DNA of 64,000 nt from Abelmoschus esculentus (GCA_035048815.1 JAUCBN010000017.1:1484936-1548935), one strand, 5' to 3'. Counted from the stretch's first letter, positions 1-11,522 are shown. The notes: generated by a model from the sequence alone, not told the origin. A program made the numbers and translations.

Positions 1-1319
1 AGTCCTTAAAATTTATAATTTTTAGGAAAAATTTATGACAGACGTCGAACAGCACTGAACACCATTAATGTTGAACACCACTTAATACTATTAAAATAAT
101 TACTAAAGAGTAAAAATCTCAATGACTCAATATAAAATTAATAAAGGAATGATAAACTTACCATTAATTATTGATTATATGTTTAGTCACTAAGATTTTT
201 AATTTTTATTAATTAATTTAATAAGATTCAGCGGAGTATATTGTTAGTGGTGTTCAACAATATTCGACGCACGAGATAGACTCATCTTAATCTTTATTAA
301 TTAATTTAATAATGTTCAACGATGTTTAATATTAGTGGTGTTTAACAGTGTTCGACACACATGGTAGACTCATCCTTAAGATTTAGGATCACACTTAAAG
401 CATTAAAGTTTGGGGTCAAGGTTCGTGTTAGGGTTCGAGTAAATTAAATTTTGAAGATTGTTTTATAAATAATTTTATTAATATATGATTCGAGTTAATT
501 AACTAATAAATTAATAATTTAAGAAATTAAATATTAAAAATTATATACATAAAATTTAACGGTTAAAATGTTATTATACTACTCCTTTTGCTTTGTCGCC
601 CACCGTCGACTACATCGACTTTTGTTGTTAGTTATCGATCATCAGATCTATTATTTTATTGTATTTTTAGTTTTTAAGTAAAAATAATTTTATTTTTACT
701 ATATATTTTTTTACTTTTATAATAAATCTATCTTTGCTATTAACATGTTTATCTTTATCTTTTGACATATTTTTTTTCTTTGATCGTTTTGTCCACTCTT
801 TTTCATATATATATATTATCATGGGTGAATTTGACGATACAACGACCGATCATGTAGGTGTTTATTTATAATCTTATTGATCAGTCAATAATTTGGACTT
901 TCGGTTTGAATTTGGATTTGTAATTTGTAGTAGTGAAGAATTTCTCACGGTGTTCAACTTTGATTCATGTTTTCTCGTTTGTCTATCAATGGCTTAATCA
1001 CCTTTTGTGGTTCGTTTGTCAAGACAATAAATTTCCGTGTCTATTTTTTGATCAAGTATTTGGATGGGTTTATAACCTTTTCATGTATGGTTCTTGTCTG
1101 ATCTAAAATGACTAGTTTTTGAAAAATGTTCAAATCATGTACTTAGTTTACAATAATAATTTATAAAACCCTATTATAATTTTGGGTATTTTCTCGTTAA
1201 TAAAACTAACGGTTTCTTTTAAAAAATATTATTATACTAATTTATATTAATTATCGCATCATTTATAAAAAAATAGCGATGACATATCAATTTATTATTT
1301 TTGCTTTAAGTCATTTGTT
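1..1319. other. AT-rich DNA without a recognisable gene
   Basis: No open reading frame with a recognisable domain was seen on either strand. The left 400 bases repeat words such as GTTCAAC and TTCGAC, including an imperfect tandem duplication listed separately. The rest is AT-rich with homopolymer runs. Its right part may include the decayed upstream portion of the LTR of the copia remnant that becomes recognisable from about 1320, but I could not align it. Confidence 0.5.
198..377. repeat. Two-copy imperfect tandem repeat, about 88 bp
   Basis: The stretch from about 198 to 288 recurs, diverged, from about 289 to 377. Both halves run through TTTATTAATTAATTTAATA, then a GGTGTT(C/T)AACA word, a TTCGAC word and end in TAGACTCATC. 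No flanking target duplication was seen. Confidence 0.6.
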
Positions 1320-2964
1320 CTTTGGGTGAGAGCTTAAACTTGTAAACTTATTTGTTTTGTGAGGTTTTTCTTAGTTTGTTAATTTTTTTCTCTTGCGAGA
1401 GAGTTTCTCAAAATTTTAGGGTATAAGCTTGTGCGAGAGAGTTTCTTCTTTAGTCAAAAAAGAAAGACACATTAGTAAATTTGTGATAAATCCTTAGTGT
1501 AAATAGTTAAGGTATTGGAGGCTAACTTGATTTAGAAGTTGAAGCACTATAAATCATTGTAAAAATTTAAAATTTTCATTTGCTTCGATTACATTCACTT
1601 AAAGGTCAATTCACCCTTTCTTGGATATCTCGGTTAATTGTTTCAGACTTTCAACAATTGATATCAGAGTTTTATCTCTAACCCAAATTAACATTCTAGA
1701 GTTGATCATTGAAGTTCTAAATCTTTCTTCATCAAACGAAGATCATGACACAATCTATCGACAAGCTTTCATACTTCAACGATACAAACTATTCCTATCG
1801 AAAGAATATGAAGATGTTCTTTATCAAAACCAATGACAATCATCTTTGAGATAAATTAGAAGATCGGAATTGATTACAGAAGATTAGATTAAAATGCAAC
1901 TCAACGATAAAACTATACACATATTATTTTGGATTTTTGGATTTGATGAGTATGTAAAGACATCTTTTTGCTCGAGTATTAAAGATATTTATAAAAGCTT
2001 GAAATCACTCATGAAAGAACATATAAATTAGAGATGAATAAGATTGATCTTCTCAAACTACAGTACGAAAATTTTAAGATGACCAAAAATACTTTAAAGC
2101 TACGCTCGATCAATTCTTCACCATTGTAAATGGACTTAAAGGTTAAAAAGAAGTAATTTCGGAAGACAAACTTGTAAGGAAGTTTATTTACTCACTTTTT
2201 AATTAATAAGATTCTAAGAAGACCTCAATCATTGAAGTAAAGAGCATGAAAAAGCTGAAACTTGATGAGCATATGGGATCTTTGCTAACCCATGAAATGA
2301 TGATGTCAAAGGGTAAGATGAAAGAAGATCAAGGAAATGAAGATTTAAATATTCCCCTTAATTTCTCCATAAGCCAACAAGAATATTCAAATGGAGAGGA
2401 TAGTGAAGAAAAATAGATGTCAAGCTCTTTAAAGAGTTTATCCGATTTATGAAAAAAGAAAAAGAAGAGTCAAGACATGAATCAAGAATGAATATAATGA
2501 ATCCCATTATATGCTATGAATACAAAAAATCGAGACACACCAAGTATGATTGTCCTAGATTCAAAGAGAAAGGATAAAGAAGGAACTTATGTCTATATAA
2601 AGTTTTAAAGACTCCAACAATGATGAGGTGGCCAACCTTTATCTCATGGCCATCGAAGAAGATTCAAGGGTAACTTTTAATTCATTTACTTTAATTTCAT
2701 ATATATTTGATGAAATATAAGATGCCTATGATAATTTAGTTCTAGAGTTTAAAAATCACATTTTTGAAAAAATAGAAATTGATTTCAAATTTAAAAATTC
2801 AAAATAAATTGATTTCTAAAACCAAAGTTAAACTTAGAGCAAAACTAAATGAGTTTGAAAAAAATAATTGATTTATAAAATTTAATCTAGAAGGTTCAAG
2901 AGGATTATAAAAAAGAACCGGCTAATCTAAAGAAACAAATTTGATTTAAAAAATGGAGATTGCG
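1320..2964 (+). mobile_element. Decayed Sirevirus-like Ty1/copia remnant (LTR end + gag)
   Basis: The sequence from about 1500 to 1655 follows the end of the Sirevirus LTR seen intact at 12918, including a shared 'accactataaatcattgt'-like stretch and the terminal CAACA. A degenerate initiator-Met primer binding site (ATTGATATCAGAGT, 1656-1669) follows, then gag-derived sequence to about 2960. The right side abuts a G1 gypsy fragment in opposite orientation. The copy is far more diverged from the 11663 element than the two LTRs of that element are from each other, so it is an old insertion or a different subfamily. Protease, integrase, RT and the 3' LTR are missing. Confidence 0.7.
1690..2960 (+). 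pseudogene. Broken copia gag (Sirevirus-like)
   Basis: Scattered in-frame stops and frameshifts break what was a gag gene. Conserved pieces line up with the intact-length gag at 13006-14498. The stretch around 2050-2190 matches the block containing YENFK and the DKLVRKLIYS words. A zinc-knuckle trace at about 2510-2560 keeps the first Cys, the His and the last Cys but has Tyr in place of the second Cys. The part after about 2600 matches the acidic region downstream of the knuckle in the 11663 element. Gag would form the virus-like particle around element RNA; this copy cannot encode one. Confidence 0.65.
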
Positions 2965-3322
2965 GCAAAAGATTCATAGCTTTTGTTGTCGAAGAATCTC
3001 GAGCGGCCAACACCTCATTTTTTATGTCCGAATGGAGTCTGAAAATAAAGCATTATGTTAAAAATACCTCGGGAAGGTTTGTCATACACTTCACCAAATC
3101 TTCAAATCTTCCTTGGTATTCTGTCACGGTGGCCGTCTACACAAGCTTGGTTAGCTGACCTTCCGGTGACTCTAACTCCATTACGACAAATCGTTTGTGA
3201 ATAGCGTTAACTAAATGATCCCATCCGACGAGCTATTGTCGGAGTGTTGCATCCACCGAAACCATTTCTTAGCAATCCTATCCATTCGAAAGGATGTCAT
3301 TGTCACCCGATGGTGATTATAC
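2965..3322 (-). pseudogene. G1 gypsy gag fragment
   Basis: Read on the minus strand, this matches the gag segment of the G1 family seen at 35500-35840 and 45420-45740 (words corresponding to AEYQGRFED and VIELESPE). It is interrupted, has no start or end, and stops abruptly at about 3322 where the unit-A flank begins. Its position immediately left of the nsLTP-A flank mirrors the G1 gag found immediately left of the nsLTP-B flank, which supports the tandem-unit reading of this locus. Confidence 0.75.
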
Positions 3323-3323
3323 C

Positions 3324-3417
3324 TTTTATATACTAACATATTAGTTTGTTTTAAAATCTACTTTAATCCATTTTATATACTAACATATTAGTTTGTTTTA
3401 AAATCTACTTTAATCCA
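3324..3417. repeat. 47-bp direct tandem duplication
   Basis: Two essentially perfect copies start at 3324 and 3371 with TTTTATATACTAACATATTA. The homologous place in unit C (from about 56346) has one copy only, so the duplication is private to unit A. It sits exactly at the junction with the G1 gag fragment, as expected for a repair or template-switch scar. Confidence 0.8.
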
Positions 3418-4499
3418 TAAGCTTATAAACTTCAAACTCAATTAATTTAGTTTGAAAAAAAATGATGATTTATGATCGAGCTTAAATTAATAAAGTTGTA
3501 AATTTGTAATACGTGTGGATAATTTGAATTTATAAAAGTATAAATATGATTAAGCTAAGTGAGCTATATATAATTAGTTAGTTATAGTTAAGTAGGTTTA
3601 TACCGGTAAAAATGTGCTTTAGTTAAGTTAGTTAGATGTAGTTAAATTTATATTGTTATAAATGTATTATATTTATACACACTTGATTAGTTAATAAAGT
3701 AGGTAAAATTTTACTATTCTTTACAAAAGTCTATGATTTATTTTTATATAATTTGGTTTTAGTGGTTGCTTGTAAACAAGTACAAATGAATACTATTTAA
3801 GTGTTTGGTGCAGAGATGAATTTGAGAATGTATTTGCGTTGGAAAGTGTAGATTTAAAAATTGTATTCGACGTAAGTGATAAGTAAGTATTGAATATAAA
3901 ATTTTAATTAGGTATAGATATGAGGAAGATGTATCCGCACCCACACCGCACGTTTATCATCGCTAAGTGGTTTATGGCTTTCAAACTCAAGGTCATACTT
4001 CATCTCATATGGCAATAAATTTAGACAAACAGTGCATCAATGAGAGAATGAAAGCTTCTGGCTAGAATTTTTGTACATTCATAATCATTGATAATATAAT
4101 TAATCTGTTCAATTCATTTTATATTTACCCTTTGTATATCCTATAAATAGATCTCATTGTAAAGCATTTGAAATATAACTTTTCTCATTCTCATATTATA
4201 ATCACTAATTTTATCCGGGTTTTAATTTGAATAAATCTTTCTATACTTTAAAAATCCAAAAATAAATAAACCAAAACAAAAAAAATATATACATAATAAA
4301 ATAAAATCATACAATCCAAAAATCTAAAAAATATGTCTTTTTTATTTCAATTAAATGTCCAGTGACAAGTCTAATTCATTACCCAATCAAACCCAAATTT
4401 CAATCTGCCTAGCCCAATCTTCTACTTACAAAACCCAATATACTAGCCCAGCCATTCCTAACTCAATCTGTCTAAATTGACAATCCGATTAACCTGACT
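3418..4499. other. Non-coding flank shared with unit C (about 56395-57480)
   Basis: This AT-rich stretch aligns by eye with unit C with small indels. Both copies end in a CT-poor, CAAT/CCAA-rich segment followed by the exon-like fragment. The part near 3900-3960 resembles the right end of the possible hAT-like element in unit C. No gene was recognised; minus-strand reading frames here are short and not conserved between copies. Confidence 0.65.
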
Positions 4500-4797
4500 T
4501 GACACCCCTGAACCGACCGACTTGCTACACTGGTTACCCCTAAATCGCCTTTTCAATTTCTTCTTCTCTGAAATTTCCAAGAGCTTTTGGAATAGCTGCC
4601 ACTTGGCCTTCCCCTGGTCATCGGCCACGTCCTCACCACGTCGGCTCCGCACCGATGTCACGTTCGTATCACCAACAACCACGCTAGATGACTGCATGAC
4701 TCCCTCGTGCGAATAGACCTCACACTCAACCCCCTTCAGTGGCCATGTGAGACCATCATGCCCGTCCTCTCGCATCCGGCCAAGGAGGCAAGTTGGT
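4500..4797 (-). pseudogene. Exon-like fragment of unknown gene (unit A copy)
   Basis: A locally GC-richer stretch holds a minus-strand open frame of about 100 codons. Its C-terminal half has a basic, lysine-rich helix (words KAKWQLFQKLLEIS and KKLKRRFRGN). I do not recognise the family. A second copy of the C-terminal half exists in unit C (57490-57597) in the same frame with a few substitutions, so it was probably a real exon before duplication. No start context, splice site or stop arrangement proves a functional gene, and B has lost it. It lies just downstream of nsLTP-A on the same strand. It could also be a fragment captured by a transposon. Confidence 0.4.
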
Positions 4798-4978
4798 ACG
4801 AGCCTCGCCAGTGACTTACAAACAAAATGGCAGAATCAATATCAGAAGTCAGAACCAATCAAGTTTTTATTTTTATTTTTGTATTTAAAATCAATGTAAA
4901 TCGGTTATATAGCTAAAATTGAAACGATGTAATCCTTTGAAGGGGAGAGATTATTAGTTAAAATCGAATCGATGTAAT

Positions 4979-5213
4979 CCCACACATTTTTGCAATTTTT
5001 TAATTTCAATTCTGTCAAAAACTCGTTTAAGATCTTTACTCTGCATTTATCCACAAAAGCAAGATAATGTTCTTTTGCCTTAATTTGACTCATAGAGCTG
5101 GTTTCTTATACTCATTCAAACAGGGACTCGTTAGAACTAAAGCATTATCACATTTTGGTTGTGTTGCTACCTCTGTATCTGAATATACTATAGACAACGA
5201 AAATGTTATTCAT
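4979..5213 (-). pseudogene. nsLTP-like gene A, broken
   Basis: The minus strand aligns with the intact nsLTP-like genes at 36925-37212 and 57806-58093. An ATG is kept at 5213, but about 25 bases of the signal-peptide core are deleted and the frame is lost. The segment that should hold the adjacent Cys-Cys pair is shortened by about 8 bases, and the last codons, including the eighth cysteine, are replaced by flanking sequence. The middle still reads like the family (the DNAL and FDRI regions are recognisable). It is a dead copy that marks the former extent of the gene array. A truncated Sirevirus begins 57 bases upstream, removing its ancestral promoter. Confidence 0.8.
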
Positions 5214-5270
5214 TTTTTATTTTTTTTACATAAATTATAAATACTGATAACTACAATCGAATTAGTGCAT

Positions 5271-6657
5271 TTGTTCTTTGAGTTTATTCACCACTTTGTG
5301 GTGATTTTCACTCAAACGAGAAATAAGGTTGTTTAAATCAATATTTTCTTTTTGAAAAAAATTTAAATCATCATTTAAAACATCAACCTTTTCTTCAAGC
5401 TCCAAATTTGATTTTGTCTAAGAATCATTTTGTTCTTTTAAATCTGAAATGATTTTCTTGTTTTTTCAAAATAGATTCTTTGAATTTTGAAACCAACTCA
5501 TCATAAACATCTTGCAATTCATCATATGCATCATATAATTCATCATAAGTAAGATCATTGCAAGAGTGTTCAAGGGTTACCTTAGGCTCATCAAGAGCCA
5601 TGAGACAAAGGTTGGCCACTTCGTTCTCTTCGTCGGATGATGACTCCTCATCACTCCAAGTGGCAACATTGAATTTTTTTCTTCTCAAAACCCTTCCTTT
5701 TGTATTATGGGCAATCGGTCCTTATGTGACCGGGCTTCTTGCATTCATAGCAAATAATTTGATCTTTTCATCTTCTTTGCCCTTTACCTTAAATTTCTTC
5801 TTTCTTTGGAATCTCCTATTCCGGTTTTCCCTCATAAGCCTTGTGAATCGTTTGGCTACCATACCCAACTCTTTAAGCTCATCCTCTCCACTAGTGTCCA
5901 CCTCTTCTTAAGATGCTAAAGATTTAAGAGCAATCCCTTGCTTCTTCTTTTCCACTTCTCTCCTATCAAGCTTCAACTCTTCTTTCTTCTTCTCATCTTC
6001 TCTTCCTTTCTTCATGATCTCATAGGTGAGAAGAGATCCCACAAGAGCATCAAGCTTAAAAGTTTTGAGGTCCTTTGCTTCGATAATAGTCGTTCTTTTG
6101 CTATTCCAAGACTCGGGAAGAGAGTAGATAAGCTTTCGTACGAGCTTCTCCTACGGTGTGATCTCACTAAAACCTTTGAGACCATTTACAATCACCGAAA
6201 ATTGATCAAACATCTTGGTGATGTCTTCATCCGGCTCCATCTTGAAGTTCGCGTAGTAGAGATTAAGACGACCGATTTTTGTCTCCTTGACATCATTAGT
6301 GCCCTCATAAGTTGTCTACAATGAATCCCAAACTTCTTTGGCACTGATACAAGATGACATCTTGGAGTAGATGTCGGGACCAAGAGCACAAAAGAGAATG
6401 TACAAAGCTTTGTCATTTGTGAACATCCTTCTTCTTTCTTCATCGGTCATCTCATTCCTCTTCTTTGGCACTTACCTATCTTCTTCTTGCTTCATCGGGA
6501 TTGAAGGGCCTTCTTCAATTATGTCCCACAAAACATAATCATTTGAGTTAATGAACAACCCCATTCTATTATTCCAATATGGGTAGTTATCTCCATTGAA
6601 GAAGAGAGGCTTGGTGATGGAGTGAGACTCGTTCCAACTTCCGGAAGTAGAGGCCAT
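5271..6657 (-). pseudogene. Sirevirus gag, truncated and frameshifted
   Basis: Translation starts at the ATG ending at 6657 (MASTSGSWNES), the same N-terminus as the complete copy at 13006. The first 61 codons are open, then frameshifts and stops break it. The zinc-knuckle region lies around 5710-5760 and the acidic, Ser-rich segment (about 5600-5680) follows. The frame ends at the truncation point. The product would be a particle-forming RNA-binding protein; this copy cannot make it. Confidence 0.8.
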
Positions 6658-6744
6658 TTGCTTTGACTTGAAATAATGATCAACGCACCTTGGATCTTAT
6701 TTGGTGGATGTTACTCCATTCAAAGATCTAGCTCTGATACCAAT

Positions 6745-7983
6745 TGTTGAGTTGATTGGTTGATAAAGTTGGCCAAGAGAGGGATGAATTGACAATAAAA
6801 AAATTAATGGAAGATTTTCGGTAGAAAAGATGAAAAAATAAGGACACAAGATTTATAGTGGTTCAAGCTTCAAAACAAGCTCTACATCCACTACCTTAGG
6901 TCCCACTAAGGATTTTGAAACTAATTCACTAAAAGAATTCAACCTTTTTCTCGGTTCAAGGGATAACCGTTACAATTCGAATCAATTCTCCTACCCAAGA
7001 ATTAGTTCAACCTCACAAGATTACAAGATGAAAGAAATACAAGTTTGGTATCTCTCAAAAGACAAATATTGCCTCAATTATAGAATAACTCTCCCCAAAA
7101 TCAATTACAATAAATTAAAATTAAATACAAGAGTTGAAAGTAAAAGATTAGCAATGAGGTGCTTTGGAGTTGGATTTGTATGCTTAGATGTTGCTTGAGG
7201 ATCAATAGTTGTTAATGCTACTTCAAATGCTCCAATTTATACCTTTTCATTTATTTATAATCGTTGGGGTTATTGGAAACATAAATTGAGACGTTGGAGC
7301 ATCATCTTTCCATCATAAATGCACTCTGCAGTAACTGGTATCGAAACACGGGCTACCTGTTTCGAAACATACCACAAATAGAAAGAGTCATTGTGCATTT
7401 AATAAGGGGTGTATCGAAATAAGTTTCGATATCGAGAGTAAACTGTTAAAGTTGGTACTGAAATAGGTATCGAAACAGGATAACCACCATTTAGAGCTTT
7501 AACTGCCACCAACGGTCAAAACATTTAATACTCAAAAAGCCGTTAGGGATTTTAAGGGTATCAAAACTAGTATCAAAATGCCATGTTATATTTTTGAAAT
7601 ATTTAAAATTCAAAATAGGTTCGATACTTGGTTCAAAACAAATGTTGGCAGTGTAGTCTTGGTATCAAGGGGTAGCGATACATGTATTGATACTTGTTCT
7701 TAGTCTCAAAAACATTCTTTATAAAATGAAAGTCAATATCGATACCTGTTCTAGTGGTATCGATACTTGTTCTTGGTTTCAAGAACATTTTTTGAAAAAT
7801 GAAGGGTAGTATCGATACCTATTCTTGGGGTATCGAAACGCTCGTGTAAAAACACTTAAAAACATTATTTCAATATTCTTGGTTTGACTTGAGACTTAAT
7901 TTTTTACTTAGTAAACTTAAAAATTTATTACAAAAATAATCCTTTAACATAAATGTTATATCAAAATCAATTTTAGTTTTATA
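6745..7983 (-). repeat. Sirevirus 5' LTR, minus strand
   Basis: Read in element orientation it starts near 7983 with TATAAAACTAAAA, against TGTAAAACTAAA in the complete copy, so the terminal TG has mutated. It ends at 6745 with ...CAACTCAACA. Its length (about 1239 bp) matches the 1256 and 1234 bp LTRs of the element at 11663. A TATAAA-type box reads on the minus strand at about 7236-7241. The U3 part (about 7330-7850) is studded with GGTATCGA / TCGATACC words. Confidence 0.85.
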
Positions 7984-8862
7984 GACTTGATAAGTAAAAC
8001 AAGAGTACATCTAGTAATAATACTCTGACAACAATATCGATGCTAAAACCCATCATGATGATGCTCCTCCGAACAAGCTCTCTTAACCTACGCATGAAAA
8101 CATATTTCGAAACGCTAAGCTACAGATGCTCAGTGGGTACTCTACCAACCAGTTCACATAAAACATATCATAAATAAGAATATAAAGCATGAAATAATGA
8201 CATGAGTACGATGACGCTATCATATCCGCCTAAGCACAAGATATTATGCATGTACAAATATCGACCCACGACATATACATGTCAAGAGAAGTCCATATAT
8301 CATCTTAAGTCCATATATCTCATATATCTCATATATATATAAGTAGTACGACCCACGACCACTAAGAATCGGGATCATACACTACGAGCAGGGTCCGCGT
8401 CCACTAAGCATCAAAATTCCATACTCTAGGATGAGGCCCGCGTCCAGAAAGCATCGGGATCCCATACTCTAGGATGAGGCCCACGTCCACTAAGCATCGG
8501 GATCCATACTCTAGGATGAGGACCACGTCCATAAAGCATCGGGATCCATACTCTAGGATAAGGCCCATGTTCACTAAGCATCAGGATTACATACTCTAGT
8601 ATGAGGCCCGTGTTTACTAAGTATCAGGATCTTACAACCATGCTTGGAATGATTCATCAAGCATCTTCGAACTTACACGCGTTGACTAAGCATCGGGATC
8701 CTACATTCGAAAAGTCTTCGAGTGTTGTAACACTTTGATCATAATATAACAAGGGTGTCCGAACCCATCACATAATAATATATAACGCTAGGAGACACAT
8801 CAACACTAAGCACGGTCCCTAGCTTACTATATCATATATTTATATCATTTTTGGGGTGTTAG
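7984..8862 (-). repeat. Chromovirus 3' LTR (minus strand), left end uncertain
   Basis: In element orientation the LTR begins near 8862 with TCTAACACCCC, a one-base variant of the common TGTAACACCCC start. It is preceded by a purine-rich PPT (AAGTGAGGGAGA on the minus strand, about 8865-8876). It contains the 43-bp tandem array at 8391-8632. The far end is not certain because a Sirevirus abuts at 7983 and no second LTR of this element is in the window. Confidence 0.6.
8391..8632. repeat. 43-bp tandem array inside chromovirus LTR
   Basis: About six imperfect monomers of 41-46 bp, each carrying GTCCACTAAGCATCGGGATC followed by ATACTCTAGGATGAGG. Copies differ by scattered substitutions and 1-2 base indels. 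Such arrays in the U3 of LTRs can change in copy number by slippage. I saw no equivalent in the other LTRs of this window. Confidence 0.75.
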
Positions 8863-8899
8863 AAATCTCCCTCACTTAAAAAATTTCATCCTCGAAATT

Positions 8900-9981
8900 A
8901 CCTTGTAGAAACAAATAAGGAAACTGCTATTCCATATTCGACTTTTGTTCCCACGTGGCTTCCTCGATACCACGATGTCGCCATAGCACTTTCACTAACT
9001 CGATGGTCTTACCACATAGAACCTTAGTACTTGATGCTAATATCCCTACTAGTTCTTCATATGACGAATATGGATTAAGCTCGACCTCTCCCATCGTCAA
9101 AACATGCGATAGATCCGTTCTATACCTCCGAAACATTAACACATGAAACACATCATGAATCCTTTCAAGCTCGGATGATAACCTTAAACGTAAAACATTG
9201 GTCTATTTCTCTCTAAAACCTCAAACGGTCCAATAAACCTCGGACTTAACTTTCCTTTCTTACCGAAACCTTAAGAAACACTTTTTCATCCACGACAAAC
9301 TCTATCTCCTTTCGCTTAAAATCTGCGTAGGACTTTTGACGATCCGGTGCAGCCTTAAATCTATCACTAATGAGCTTAACCTTCTCATTAGTATCCTCAA
9401 GAACACTGGGTAGAGTCACAAACTTCTCACCATTCTTAGTCTAACACAATAAAGTACGACATCTCCTACCATAAAGAGCCTCAAACAGTGTCATCTGGAT
9501 ACTCGCCTGATAACTATTATTGTAAGAGAATTGCACTAAAGGCAAGTACTTATCCTAAGAACCTTGGAAAACTATCACACAATATCTCAACATACCTTAT
9601 AGAACCCCTGGATAATCCTCTCGGATTGTCCATCCGTCTACGAATGATAAGATGTACTAAAACTCAGCTTACTACCAAGAGCCTTCTGCAAAGACTTCCA
9701 AAACCTTCACGTGAACTTTGGATCTCTATCAAACACTATGGATTTCAGCAATCCATGCAGCCTCACAATACCATAAACATAAAGCTCATCTAACTTGTCC
9801 AAGGACTACTTAGTATGCATTGGAATAAAATATGCACACTTAGTAAATCTATCTACGATAACCCATATTGAGTCCTTCTTGGACGGTGTCAAAGGCAAAC
9901 CCGTCACAAAATCCATAATCACTCTTTCTCATTTCCATTTTGGAATCTTCAAAGGTTGCAACAAACCTGACGGAACCTGGT
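8900..9981 (-). pseudogene. Chromovirus integrase core and chromodomain, broken
   Basis: Minus-strand translation gives the integrase catalytic core, with the first Asp in MDFVTGLP (about 9920), the second Asp in FDRD (about 9730) and the Glu region after TDGQSE (about 9630). The C-terminal domain follows (FHVLMFRRYR, about 9140), then a chromodomain ending in VKVLWRHRGIEEATWE (8927-9010). Several stops and frameshifts interrupt it, so no complete protein is possible. In chromoviruses the chromodomain helps direct insertion to particular chromatin. A solo LTR sits immediately upstream of the core and separates it from its zinc-binding domain. Confidence 0.85.
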
Positions 9982-9986
9982 GTTCA

Positions 9987-11517
9987 TGTAACACCTGAAA
10001 ATTATTCTAAATTTTAAAATTCTAATTTTGAAATCCCTAATTAAAAATCCTAATTTTTAGATTCTCCATTTTTGGAAACATTATTTTTTGAGGTTTTTAA
10101 ATTGAATTCTGTTTTCACTAAGATTAATTATTTTTTATTAAAATATTATTTTATTATAATTATTATTTTATTAAAACTTTTTATTTAATATTATATGTTA
10201 TATAAAGAGTTTTAAACAAAAAAAGAAAATCTCTTTAAAATTCTATAATATTTTTATTAATATTTTATTATATTTATAATGTGATCTAATAAAATTCTAA
10301 TTCTATTTGGAATTAGTTATTTTTCTCTATAAATACATATTTTTGTCTATGAGAAAACTCTACATTATTTTCTTCCATCAAGATTCTCTAATGCCTATGT
10401 TTTTTTTCTTTAACTCTATTCGATTTCAAGACCACGTTATTTAGTAGATTGAGTCGCTTAGGCTAAGGTTTGTTCTCTTACCGGTGCTATATGTGTTTTA
10501 CTGAAAAATATATTTTCTATGACATGCTTAATATTTTTTATGTTTTGAAAAATACTCTTGTTTTGATAGCATGTCTAATTTTTGTACTGTGACTTTGATT
10601 ATGTACTTGTGTTATCATGCATACATGTCATTGTGATTTGAGAACTATTAAAATTTTTAGATTTCAGATTTCACACTTTTGAGAGTAAATATGATTTTTA
10701 TATCCTGTGAATTTGTGTTTTCGGACAATTAAGATTTCCGATAAATTATGATTTCGGACTGAATTGTGATTGTTTTCTAATTTTCAAATCATGTTACATC
10801 ATATTGTGTGCACGGAGGAAGTCGTGGCAACTTTTCGAAAGCTTAAGACCACTCTAGGATTTTGGTTACGTTGTAGGTGAGGGTTCTGGGGAACTCCCCC
10901 ACTCGGACTGGTGACGCTGTAGTTGGGATTTGTGTTGTGTGTATGATATCACCCATACATCATGATTTATATTTTTTTTCCAAAACTTTACTCTTGGGAA
11001 AATTATTTATATGAATCGTATTTTATTTATTTAAAATATTACTTTTGAAAAATAATTTTATAAACAGTGTTTTGTTGTTTTTATCTGCATTTTAGAGACA
11101 GACTGAGCTCTTTAGCTTACCCCTTAGTTTTTCTTACAGATCTTTGAACTTTAGGCGATGCAGTACTTGAAGGATCTCATGTTTTATTTAGTTATTTCAT
11201 TATCAAAACAAAACTATTTTTAGATATTTAGGTTATTATTTATTATTTTGAAAACTTTGAGACATTTGAGATATTTATATTTTTTGGGTATTTAAGCATT
11301 TTTATATGATTTTATTTTAGAGAGTTTTATGTAGATATTTGAAATTTTTATTATAATATTTAAGTATTTTTTATATTATAAGATATTTATTAAATCACTA
11401 TGGTTTTATTTTAAATCAAAGTATAATTTTTAAAATTGGTTTTCTAGAGGGTAAAATTTTCAAACGTGACTTCTTAGATTCGACTTATTTTTTGGTGGTC
11501 GGGTTTAGAGGGTTACA
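9987..11517. mobile_element. Solo LTR of a gypsy-type element, 1.53 kb
   Basis: Starts TGTAACACC and ends GGGTTACA, so it has canonical TG...CA termini, and it is flanked by perfect 5-bp duplications gttca (9982-9986 and 11518-11522). No internal coding region is present, which identifies a solo LTR left by recombination between two LTRs. It carries a TATA box (CTATAAATAC, about 10327-10336) within a plausible promoter. The insertion lies inside the integrase gene of the minus-strand chromovirus and is therefore younger than it. No other copy is in the window, so the parent family is unknown; the start resembles chromovirus LTRs. Confidence 0.9.
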
Positions 11518-11522
11518 GTTCA

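Larger units (their letters stand above)
5271..7983 (-). mobile_element. Truncated minus-strand Sirevirus (5' LTR + gag)
   Basis: Same family as the complete element at 11663-21531, in opposite orientation. The 5' LTR is 6745-7983, the primer binding site complement lies at about 6730-6742 (GCTCTGATACCA), and gag runs left until it stops abruptly at 5271 in the coiled-coil part downstream of the zinc knuckle. Protease, IN, RT, the env-like ORF and the 3' LTR are gone. The left flank is the nsLTP-A upstream region and the right flank is a chromovirus LTR, so no target duplication can be read. The truncation fits a deletion that removed the 3' part together with neighbouring DNA. Confidence 0.85.

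Noticed and set aside
8240..8340. Possible microsatellite (ATATCTC repeats)
   Set aside because: Only a few imperfect units, inside the chromovirus LTR; not a distinct feature.
8391..8632. CRISPR-like direct repeats
   Set aside because: Monomers are contiguous and diverged, with no unique spacers, and they lie inside a plant LTR.
9488..9998. Plus-strand open frames opposite the chromovirus integrase
   Set aside because: They are antisense shadows of the minus-strand integrase core, with no domain of their own.
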